The translations under genes were made by a program, and so were the position numbers. Positions 1 through 5,495 of a stretch of 5,866 bases of DNA are shown one piece after another; position 1 is the first letter of the stretch, and the number at the start of each line of letters is the position of its first letter. The notes under the pieces were generated by a model. The model had not been told where the DNA came from and ran no database searches. It saw only the letters and a list, made by a program, of their open reading frames with translations. The stretch lies in assembly GCA_964496365.1 (NCBI GenBank), contig CAZBZK010000094.1:1-5866 (forward strand). The letters run 5' to 3'. This stretch comes from AB-629-J13 sp964496365. GTDB taxonomy: Bacteria > Fidelibacterota > Marinisomatia > Marinisomatales > AB-629-J13.

Positions 1-895
1 CAATGCCCACAATTAATTTTACCGCTTCTAATGATTGAATATTACCAATAACTCCGGGTAGCATTCCCAAAACACCAGCATCAGAACATGTTTCTCCACT
101 AGATGGTGGTTCAGGAAACAATTCTTTATATCCCGGACTTCCATTTACGTTCAAAATGCCAACTTGACCTTCCCAGCGATACAATCCTCCATAAATCATG
201 GGTACCTTAGATTGTTTAGAAAACTGATCAATCAATTGTCGCGTTTGAATATTATCAGTCGCATCAATCACCACATCACATTTCTGAATGAATTCTAAGG
301 CGTTGGTTTCATCTAAATATTCGTCTAAACATATTATCTTAGTCACAGAATTAATTGTACGCAAACTTTCTTCTGCAGATTTGACTTTTGTTTTTCCAAT
401 ATCATCTATGCCATGCAATGGCTGGCGATGAAGGTTAGATAATTCGACACGATCGCCATCAATCAGAATCAATTTCCCAATGCCAGCTGCAACCAACGAC
501 TGAGAGACAGGACATCCCAATCCGCCTAAACCAATAATTGCTACACTTGCATTTAACAGTTTTCTTTGACCTTCTAATCCAACTTCCGGTAAAACAGCTT
601 GCCGGGACCATCTGCTTAAATCTTCTTTTTTGGACTGGAATTCAATCCATGCCTGTGCACCGCCTAATAAACTAAATGTATCTTTTAGGTTCTGTTCAAT
701 AATCATCCCTTCTGTCACAATTCCAAATTGGCACAACAGCACCTTTTTGCCTTTTATGCCATGAATCAACCCATCTTCAGGAAGATGAATGTTTATTCCA
801 TCCATTGGAAATTCTTTTCGCTGAGATTCGGGACGTATATCAATCACAGTGAATTCGGATTGTTGCTCAAAAAGTTCTCTGGGTGTTATAATCAT
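1..895 (-). CDS. moeB: Rhodanese-ThiF/MoeB fusion, E1-like sulfur-carrier adenylyltransferase (C-terminus cut off by window edge)
   Basis: The frame is open from the ATG at 895 to the window edge, giving 298 codons. Residues about 1-95 look like a short rhodanese domain: VIDIRPE at 17-23, a candidate persulfide cysteine C55 in LLCQFG, and the closing GGAQAW at 78-83. From about residue 95 it is a ThiF/MoeB/HesA adenylating domain: SRQAVLPEVGLEGQ (97-110), nucleotide loop GLGGLG (122-127), IDGDRVELSNLHRQ (145-158) and DATDN (211-215). In this family the enzyme adenylates the C-terminal glycine of MoaD or ThiS in the cytoplasm; the rhodanese would supply sulfur. The first zinc CxxC of E. coli MoeB is absent: GYKELFPEPP (255-264) replaces it, as I recall for MoeZ-type enzymes. 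C270 lies in the TCSDAGVLG segment. The rhodanese is N-terminal here, whereas in MoeZ, Uba4 and MOCS3 it is C-terminal. The start overlaps the moeA stop (ATGA), which implies coupling. MoaD as substrate is inferred from context; ThiS is possible. Confidence 0.9.
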   Translation of the reverse strand, partial: MIITPRELFEQQSEFTVIDIRPESQRKEFPMDGINIHLPEDGLIHGIKGKKVLLCQFGIVTEGMIIEQNLKDTFSLLGGAQAWIEFQSKKEDLSRWSRQAVLPEVGLEGQRKLLNASVAIIGLGGLGCPVSQSLVAAGIGKLILIDGDRVELSNLHRQPLHGIDDIGKTKVKSAEESLRTINSVTKIICLDEYLDETNALEFIQKCDVVIDATDNIQTRQLIDQFSKQSKVPMIYGGLYRWEGQVGILNVNGSPGYKELFPEPPSSGETCSDAGVLGMLPGVIGNIQSLEAVKLIVGI

Positions 896-2115
896 TTTAT
901 TGATTTCCAGGGCAATATATGAACAGATATACTTTCACCCGGTTGCAAAGGACCATCCCCTTGAGCTGTTCCAAGAATACAATTAGTCTGTAAGGAAGAT
1001 GTTAACATATGCGATCCCACTTTAGAAGATGGTTCACAAACCAATTGTCCATTCTCCATCCACGCTTTCCCAAATAAAAAACGATATTTTACTTTTTCTC
1101 TTGGAAACGGTTTTTTCAAAATTGCAGTTATTGGTTCCTGCTCACGTTGCCCGGTCAAAGTATGGATAACAGGCCAAACCCACTCCATAAATCCGATATA
1201 TGATGAAACGGGATTCCCTGGCAATCCGAAAATCAGTGTATTTTTTCCTGTGCCAAAGAATAGGGGTTTCCCAGGTTTTTGGGCCACTTTCCAAAAATGT
1301 TCTTCAACACCCAACTCCATAAATACATCTCGAACATAATCGTATTTCCCCATAGAAACACCCCCAGAAGAAATAACAATATCACAGGTTTCCAGCGCTT
1401 CGGATAAAAACGATCGTAATGAATCTTTATTATCTTTAATCACATTTCGCATAGTTATTTCTGCATCTGCACGATTAGCTAATTCCGAAAATACATATAA
1501 ATTCGAATTATAAATTTGTCCTTCACCTAATGGGCTCCCTGGTTCAACCAATTCATCTCCCGTGCCAAAAATGGCAATCTTTGGCTTTTTAAAAACAGAA
1601 AGATTCCCATACCCAAATGTAGCGCAGGTACCTAATTCGCTGGGTGTGATTGGCGTTCCTTTTTGAATCAGTATTTCACCTTCTTTAATTTCTTCTCCCC
1701 TATTGCGAATATGCTTTCCTGGAAATGCTTCAAGCATTATTTGAACTGTTTTTGTATTTGAGAATCCACTACTATCTTCTACCATAATAATGGCATCCGC
1801 GCCATCAGGTATTTTGGCCCCTGTCATACATTGAATACATTCCCCTTTTCCTAATTTTGCATAACTCGGCTGTCCAGCGGAACTAATTCCAGCCAATGTT
1901 AATTGTACTGGGTTTTGTGAACTTGCACCTTTTGTATCCTCAGACCGAACAGCAAAACCATCCATAGCAGAATTATCAAATAATGGTGATGGAAATGTAG
2001 CAATAATATCCTGTGCCAACACACGACCACCCGCTTCATTTAATGGAATCATTTCTGATGCTAATGTAAATACTTGTTCTTTAATGATTGATTTTGATTC
2101 GTGAAATGGTATCAT
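892..2115 (-). CDS. moeA: Molybdopterin molybdotransferase MoeA
   Basis: At 407 residues this is close to E. coli MoeA (411). The enzyme acts last in Moco synthesis: it takes adenylylated molybdopterin made by MogA/MoaB and inserts molybdate, releasing AMP. The family motifs appear in order: FDNSAMDGFAV (46-56), MTGAKIPDGAD (97-107), HIRNRGEEI (135-143), IFGTGDELVEPG (182-193), SSGGVSMGKYDYV (249-261), QKPGKPLFFG (279-288) and LPGNPVSS (298-305). The C-terminal part after about 325 fits the small beta-barrel domain IV. The start at 2115 is supported by an AAGGA ribosome-binding site 7 bases upstream. An earlier ATG at 2120 reads ATG-ATA-TGA and is out of frame. The last codons overlap the start of the rhodanese-ThiF gene. 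The protein appears intact, with no missing key motif. Confidence 0.97.
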   Translation of the reverse strand: MIPFHESKSIIKEQVFTLASEMIPLNEAGGRVLAQDIIATFPSPLFDNSAMDGFAVRSEDTKGASSQNPVQLTLAGISSAGQPSYAKLGKGECIQCMTGAKIPDGADAIIMVEDSSGFSNTKTVQIMLEAFPGKHIRNRGEEIKEGEILIQKGTPITPSELGTCATFGYGNLSVFKKPKIAIFGTGDELVEPGSPLGEGQIYNSNLYVFSELANRADAEITMRNVIKDNKDSLRSFLSEALETCDIVISSGGVSMGKYDYVRDVFMELGVEEHFWKVAQKPGKPLFFGTGKNTLIFGLPGNPVSSYIGFMEWVWPVIHTLTGQREQEPITAILKKPFPREKVKYRFLFGKAWMENGQLVCEPSSKVGSHMLTSSLQTNCILGTAQGDGPLQPGESISVHILPWKSIK

Positions 2116-2122
2116 ATCATTT

Positions 2123-2127
2123 TCCTT
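2123..2127 (-). promoter_or_regulatory. Shine-Dalgarno site of moeA
   Basis: AAGGA (within AGAAGGA) stands 7 bases before the moeA ATG at 2115 and fixes that start. It lies only 5 bases beyond the edge of the 64-base repeat element at 2133-2196, so that element did not remove it. Confidence 0.7.
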
Positions 2128-2132
2128 CTTGG

Positions 2133-2196
2133 ACCACAGAGATACGAAATTTTTTCCTTAATAATATTTATCTCTGTGACTCCGTGGCTCTGTGGT
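2133..2196. repeat. 64-base non-coding element with inverted ends (CCACAGAG family), between tauE and moeA
   Basis: The two ends are inverted copies of ACCACAGAG (2133-2141 and 2188-2196, perfect over 9 bases; 13 of 16 if extended inward). Nested inside is a perfect 10-base inverted repeat, CACAGAGATA at 2135-2144 with TATCTCTGTG at 2169-2178, separated by 24 AT-rich bases. The right arm contains three degenerate units of 8-9 bases in tandem (TCTCTGTGA, CTCCGTGG, CTCTGTGGT). The units resemble the ends of the GxxExxY cassette (CCACGGAGACACGGAGA), so this looks like a short relative without a gene. It fills most of the gap between tauE (stop 2207) and moeA. RNA from it could fold into a hairpin in the operon transcript. 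No T-run follows the hairpin on either strand, so it is not a standard terminator. Confidence 0.7.
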
Positions 2197-2206
2197 AAAT
2201 GCTTCA

Positions 2207-2944
2207 TTAAACTAAATCTTGTATTAAAAAGATAATCGCAATAATGATGACACCACCCATAATTTTTTGGACTGTTTTTGGTTTAAATTTAATTGCACCC
2301 ATATATGAACCGACAAAGCCACCTACAAGAACAGCAACGGCCAATGGTAAAATAAAATTAATATCGAAACTGCCTAATTGTGCACGTGCAATAACACCAA
2401 CAAGTGAATTTACCCAAATAAACATAGCACCGGACGCTGCTGCCTCCTTTTCAGTTCCAAGTCCAAACATAATGATTAATGGGACAAGATAGATTCCACC
2501 ACCAATTCCAACCGCACCTGCGATAAAACCTAAAACAGAACCTATTCCCAAGCACATAATCCATTTCCGAGTATTGGAAAGTTGAATCTTTATTCTTAAT
2601 TCATTGATAATATAAATTCGAGTCGCGACAAAAATGAGTGTTGCTAACAGAAAAAGTTTAAATAACATTTCTGGCACATTCAATGAACCGGCTACAAAAG
2701 TCATTGGAATAGATGTTACTAAAAAAGGGACAATAAGATATAATCGTCCGTGCCCATTTTTCCAAAAATGAACCATTCCGATAAATGTAACCACTAAATT
2801 CATTGTTAATGATGTTGTTGGAATCATCTGGTAACTCACACCAAAAATCGCTAACAAAGCTGTGTATGACGATCCTCCACCAAGTCCCACAGATGAATAT
2901 ATCAGTGCAACGAAAAAAAATAAAATTGGGAGTAATAAATCCAT
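2207..2944 (-). CDS. TauE/SafE-family membrane permease (probable sulfite or small-anion transporter)
   Basis: This 245-residue protein is very hydrophobic, with about eight membrane spans near 3-19, 25-35, 41-60, 66-88, 92-112, 128-160, 170-188, 196-214 and 226-243 (some of these are half-length). It is built as two related halves, each opening with a glycine-rich motif: GLGGGSSY at 20-27 and GAVGIGGGIYLVP at 143-155. That internal duplication and the length are typical of TauE/SafE (formerly DUF81), inner-membrane proteins linked to export of sulfite, sulfoacetate or similar anions. The place in a Moco operon suggests handling of a sulfur oxyanion or molybdate-related anion, but no substrate can be read from sequence. 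An in-frame TAA lies 3 bases upstream, so the ATG at 2944 is the earliest start, and the next Met is residue 40. No convincing Shine-Dalgarno is present: the inverted repeat of the GxxExxY cassette begins 6 bases before the ATG, where one would be expected. Confidence 0.9.
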   Translation of the reverse strand: MDLLLPILFFFVALIYSSVGLGGGSSYTALLAIFGVSYQMIPTTSLTMNLVVTFIGMVHFWKNGHGRLYLIVPFLVTSIPMTFVAGSLNVPEMLFKLFLLATLIFVATRIYIINELRIKIQLSNTRKWIMCLGIGSVLGFIAGAVGIGGGIYLVPLIIMFGLGTEKEAAASGAMFIWVNSLVGVIARAQLGSFDINFILPLAVAVLVGGFVGSYMGAIKFKPKTVQKIMGGVIIIAIIFLIQDLV

Positions 2945-2950
2945 CGGTTA

Positions 2951-2970
2951 AACCACTGGGACATAGAGAT
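2951..2970 (-). repeat. Left inverted repeat of the GxxExxY cassette
   Basis: The plus strand reads AACCACTGGGACATAGAGAT. It matches the reverse complement of the right end (3480-3499) at 16 of 20 bases, with mismatches at positions 7, 9, 14 and 15. It is the more degenerate of the two ends and lies directly before the tauE start. Confidence 0.65.
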
Positions 2971-3038
2971 ACTGAGAAATAAATCTTAATACAAAAGAAA
3001 TAATATGCGTGAAACCGCTGGTATGAAATATATCCATA

Positions 3039-3416
3039 TTAAAGAACCATCCTTTTAATACAATCTTCAAGAACTGGAACATTGAAATTCATGAGCATTC
3101 CGACCCGAATTCTCGTTAATTTCATATAAGTTAACAATTGTGTTTCATGAACAGGAATGAGCGACTCAACTGCTATTAATTTAATAATTACTTTTTGTTC
3201 TAATATTAAATCGATTCGGTAACCAGCATCAACTTTAATTCTTTTATATTTTAAAGGGAGATCAACTTGCGAATTGAATGAAAATCCAGACAACTCAAAT
3301 TCTTTCATTAAACATTTTTCATATGCTGATTCCAGAAGCACTGGACCTAACGCTTTATGGACTTCAATACCACATTGGATAATTTTTCTGGTTAATTCTT
3401 TTTCTAATAACATCAT
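3039..3416 (-). CDS. GxxExxY-family protein (PD-(D/E)XK-like), active site apparently degenerate
   Basis: This protein of 125 residues (124 if the second Met is used) has the usual family length. Recognisable family features are EVHKALGP (18-25), LLESAYEKCL (27-36), AGYRIDLIL (64-72), VHETQLLTYMKL (89-100), RVGMLMNFNVPVL (104-116) and IKRMVL at the end. Family members are predicted to have the PD-(D/E)XK nuclease fold; their cellular role is unknown. D69 of the YRIDL strand is present. The following strand is normally of the type VIVELKSVE, supplying E-x-K; here it reads VIIKLIAVE, with K79 and I81 at those positions. The signature glycine is also changed, to V26 (VLLESAY). All three could arise by single-base changes, so the protein is probably catalytically inactive although the frame is intact. 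GGAG lies 2 bases from the ATG at 3416 and 5 from the ATG at 3413, favouring the second. It has no evident link to Moco synthesis and lies inside the repeat-bounded cassette. Confidence 0.85.
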   Translation of the reverse strand: MMLLEKELTRKIIQCGIEVHKALGPVLLESAYEKCLMKEFELSGFSFNSQVDLPLKYKRIKVDAGYRIDLILEQKVIIKLIAVESLIPVHETQLLTYMKLTRIRVGMLMNFNVPVLEDCIKRMVL

Positions 3417-3418
3417 AA

Positions 3419-3422
3419 CTCC
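3419..3422 (-). promoter_or_regulatory. Probable Shine-Dalgarno of the GxxExxY gene
   Basis: GGAG reads into GGAGTTATGATG. Spacing to the first ATG (3416) is only 2 bases, and to the second (3413) it is 5. Translation therefore more likely begins at the second methionine. Confidence 0.45.
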
Positions 3423-3479
3423 ATCATATACAACTGAGAAACAACGTCACTGGGTAATTTAATTATTAATATTTTTTTC

Positions 3480-3499
3480 ATCTCCGTGTCTCCGTGGTT
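3480..3499 (+). repeat. Right inverted repeat of the GxxExxY cassette
   Basis: The plus strand reads ATCTCCGTGTCTCCGTGGTT and contains two tandem CTCCGTGK units. Its reverse complement pairs with 2951-2970 at 16 of 20 positions. The same CTCYGTGG vocabulary recurs in the 64-base element near 2171-2196. It ends 6 bases before the moaCB stop codon. Confidence 0.65.
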
Positions 3500-3505
3500 C
3501 TAAAA

Positions 3506-4447
3506 TCAATGTTTCTCACCTTTCATCATATGGAATGAATGAAAAATAGTTGGAATTAATACTTTAAGTGCATCTCGGGTGGCACCCGTACTTCCTGGTA
3601 AGCAGATAACAATAGTTTCTCCAATCACACCTGCTGTTAATCGTGATAACATGGCTGTTTTTACTTTTCCCCGTCCATAAGAATGAAGCGCTTGTTCCAC
3701 ACCAGGCAGTTTGGACTCAAAAAGACTTTCCATTGTTTCTATTGTTAAATCCCGTGGGCCTAATCCTGTTCCGCCTGTGGTAATGATAAGTTCAACACTC
3801 TTATGGACCCAATCTTGAATTGTTGGAATTAATTTTTCAGATCCGTCAGGTAAAATGACATTGTGATCGACTAAACAGCCCGCATTTTTAAAACCATTTA
3901 TAATAATGGGGCCAGATTTATCTTCCCCCTTACCGGCAGAAATACTATCACTTAAAGTAATCACACCAACCTTGGGTCGATAGTCCACGGCGTGATCTGA
4001 TTTACCGCCCACCTTTTTGATGAGTTTGATTTCTCCAATCTCCATGGATTTATCCACCGCTTTACACATATCGTAAATCGTAAGCGCAGCACTTGAGACT
4101 GCGGACAATGCTTCCATTTCCACTCCCGTGGCTTCTTTGGTTTTTACGACAGATCGAATCATAATGGAATCGGAGGCCATTTCAAATTCGATATCCACAA
4201 AAGAAAGATTCAATTGATGGCACATTGGGATCATTTCAGCCGTTTTTTTCGCAGAATGAATTCCAGCAATTTTAGCTGTGGTTAATACATTTCCTTTGGG
4301 AAGAGAATCATTTTGAATGGAACTCATCGTTTCAGGGAGCATGGAAATATTCCCTTCAGCTTTAGCTATTCTTGTAGAACTCAGTTTATCAGTCACATCA
4401 ACCATTTTGACGTTTCCAGATTTATCTAAGTGTGTAAAATCATTCAT
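3506..4447 (-). CDS. moaCB: Bifunctional MoaC-MoaB protein (cyclic pyranopterin monophosphate synthase fused to molybdopterin adenylyltransferase)
   Basis: At 313 residues this is a fusion of two normally separate Moco enzymes. Residues 1 to about 152 are MoaC, which converts the MoaA product into cyclic pyranopterin monophosphate. Visible MoaC signatures are MVDVTDK (15-21), KGNVLTTAKIAGI (51-63) with K51, PMCHQL (74-79) with H77, GVEMEAL (108-114), YDMCKAVDK (125-133) with D126 and K129, and GGKS (147-150). Many MoaC proteins have CHP where this has CHQ. Residues about 157-313 are a MoaB/MogA domain, which adenylates molybdopterin for MoeA: VGVITLSDS (160-168), DKSGP (176-180), TTGGTGLGPRD (223-233) and LPGSTGA (283-289). 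Both parts look complete. Fused MoaC/MoaB proteins are known, as I recall mainly from Bacteroidota. The ATG at 4447 lies 1 base after the moaA stop with a strong ribosome site inside moaA, so the two genes are co-translated. Confidence 0.95.
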   Translation of the reverse strand: MNDFTHLDKSGNVKMVDVTDKLSSTRIAKAEGNISMLPETMSSIQNDSLPKGNVLTTAKIAGIHSAKKTAEMIPMCHQLNLSFVDIEFEMASDSIMIRSVVKTKEATGVEMEALSAVSSAALTIYDMCKAVDKSMEIGEIKLIKKVGGKSDHAVDYRPKVGVITLSDSISAGKGEDKSGPIIINGFKNAGCLVDHNVILPDGSEKLIPTIQDWVHKSVELIITTGGTGLGPRDLTIETMESLFESKLPGVEQALHSYGRGKVKTAMLSRLTAGVIGETIVICLPGSTGATRDALKVLIPTIFHSFHMMKGEKH

Positions 4448-4448
4448 A

Positions 4449-5495
4449 TTATCCCCCTATTTGGGTCATGGATTCTCTGTTATCATTTCCTTGATTTTGG
4501 GCACCCCAACCATCTTTAAATTTTTTATTCATGGTATCCCTAATCATATTTTTTATTTGTAGGCTATCTTTCCCATTACGCATAGCATCTCGAAGATTTA
4601 TTTCATCTTGGTTGTAAAGACAATTTAATAGTTTGCCATCTGCGGTAATACGGATTCGATTACATTCACCACACAATGTTCGTGAATATGCTGGAATAAC
4701 GGCAACTTTTCCTTTATAATCATCGACTCGAAAAATATGATGCTCTGTGAGCGATCCATCAACTTGATGTATGACATTTATTTTATTTTTAATATCAGCT
4801 AAAATATAATCTGTGCCATAATACTTACCTGTTTTCCATATTTGATGTGAATCAAAAGGCATAAGCTCAATAAAGCGAACTGTAATATCATTTTCCTGGG
4901 TAAGCGCAATAAAATCTATGAGTTCATCATCATTAAAATTACGCATGGCAACTACATTCAATTTGATAGATTTAATAGATGAATGAATGGCTTTATCTAA
5001 TCCCTCTAAGACAGGTTTTAAACCGTCTCTTCTTGTAATTGTTTTATATTTATTTGGGTCCAATGTGTCCAGACTAATATTTAACCCAGAGATACCTGAT
5101 TCTTCTAAATCTTGAATATATTTTGAAAGTAATATCCCATTTGTGGTTACATGAATAGACTCAATTCCCTCCAAATTATTTGCATATTGAATAATCGGAA
5201 ACAAATCTTTTCGGAGTAATGGTTCGCCCCCGGTTAACCGAATTTTAGTAACCCCCATCTCACTGGTTAATTCTAAAAGCTGAAATATCTCTTTTGTAGA
5301 TAGAAGTTTTTCTTCACTACGAAAATCAATCCCCTCCTCCGGCATGCAATAGATGCACCGAAGGTTACATTTTTCGTTTAGTGCAAGACGCAAATAGTTG
5401 AACGTTCGACCGTATTGGTCTTGGATTGGTAATGCTGAAGTTTTCAGCACACCAAGGGATGGGGCAAAATATGTGTTATTTCCTGTCATTCTCAT
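4449..5495 (-). CDS. moaA: GTP 3',8-cyclase MoaA (radical SAM)
   Basis: This is the first Moco enzyme: it uses S-adenosylmethionine and two 4Fe-4S clusters to rearrange GTP to 3',8-cyclo-7,8-dihydro-GTP in the cytoplasm. The radical-SAM cluster motif is C43-x3-C47-x2-C50 in EKCNLRCIYCMPEEG. The SAM-binding GGEP is at 89-92, within RLTGGEPLLRKDL. The second cluster, which contacts GTP, is C275-x2-C278-x13-C292 in LCGECNRIRITADGKLLNC. The conserved C-terminal Gly-Gly tail, needed for activity in MoaA, is present as QIGG (345-348). Length is 348 residues against about 330 usually; the excess is an N-terminal stretch of about 20 residues before the family's usual start near QYGRTFNYLR (27-36). 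Start choice is uncertain: the ATG at 5495 is the longest, but the Met-3 ATG at 5489 has GGA 6 bases upstream. The gene heads the operon, and moaCB follows after 1 base. Confidence 0.97.
   Translation of the reverse strand: MRMTGNNTYFAPSLGVLKTSALPIQDQYGRTFNYLRLALNEKCNLRCIYCMPEEGIDFRSEEKLLSTKEIFQLLELTSEMGVTKIRLTGGEPLLRKDLFPIIQYANNLEGIESIHVTTNGILLSKYIQDLEESGISGLNISLDTLDPNKYKTITRRDGLKPVLEGLDKAIHSSIKSIKLNVVAMRNFNDDELIDFIALTQENDITVRFIELMPFDSHQIWKTGKYYGTDYILADIKNKINVIHQVDGSLTEHHIFRVDDYKGKVAVIPAYSRTLCGECNRIRITADGKLLNCLYNQDEINLRDAMRNGKDSLQIKNMIRDTMNKKFKDGWGAQNQGNDNRESMTQIGG
4452..4457 (-). promoter_or_regulatory. Shine-Dalgarno of moaCB, embedded in the moaA Gly-Gly codons
   Basis: GGGGGA lies 4 bases before the moaCB ATG. 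These six bases are also the final two glycine codons (GGG GGA) of moaA. This indicates translational coupling and shows that the host uses Shine-Dalgarno initiation at least here. Confidence 0.7.

Larger units (their letters stand above)
2951..3499. mobile_element. GxxExxY gene cassette bounded by imperfect inverted repeats
   Basis: This segment of about 549 bases holds one small gene and is bounded by 20-base inverted repeats matching at 16 of 20 positions. It sits between moaCB and tauE and leaves only 6 bases on each side before the moaCB stop codon (3506) and the tauE start codon (2944). It carries no recognisable transposase, so mobility would have to be supplied elsewhere or by the small protein itself. 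I see no clear target-site duplication (GGTTA on the left, CTAAA on the right). Calling it mobile is inference from the bounded structure, the unrelated gene inside a Moco operon, and the related 64-base element at 2133-2196. Confidence 0.55.

Noticed and set aside
728..922. Plus-strand open frame of 64 codons
   Set aside because: It lies antisense to the rhodanese domain and the moeA 3' end, both of which have clear family motifs on the minus strand.
2135..2178. Perfect 10-base inverted repeat as an intrinsic terminator
   Set aside because: The 24-base loop is long and neither side is followed by a T-run. The arms are explained by the repeat-element family, and termination here would cut the operon before moeA.
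2244..2492. Plus-strand open frame of 82 codons
   Set aside because: It is antisense to the conserved second half of the TauE/SafE permease, with low-complexity composition and no family signature.
2954..3454. Second repeat pair inside the cassette: CACTGGG (2954, 3448) and ACTGAGAAA (2971, 3433)
   Set aside because: These are short direct matches occurring in opposite order at the two places, which does not fit one element structure and could be chance.
3274..3462. Plus-strand open frame of 62 codons inside the GxxExxY cassette
   Set aside because: It is mostly antisense to the conserved N-terminal half of the GxxExxY protein and lacks a ribosome-binding site.
2946..3504. Target-site duplication flanking the GxxExxY cassette
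   Set aside because: Left flank GGTTA and right flank CTAAA do not match as direct repeats. A short TTA/TAA similarity is too little in AT-rich DNA.
4317..4562. Plus-strand open frame of 81 codons across the moaA/moaCB junction
   Set aside because: It is antisense to two well-supported genes and their ribosome-binding site.
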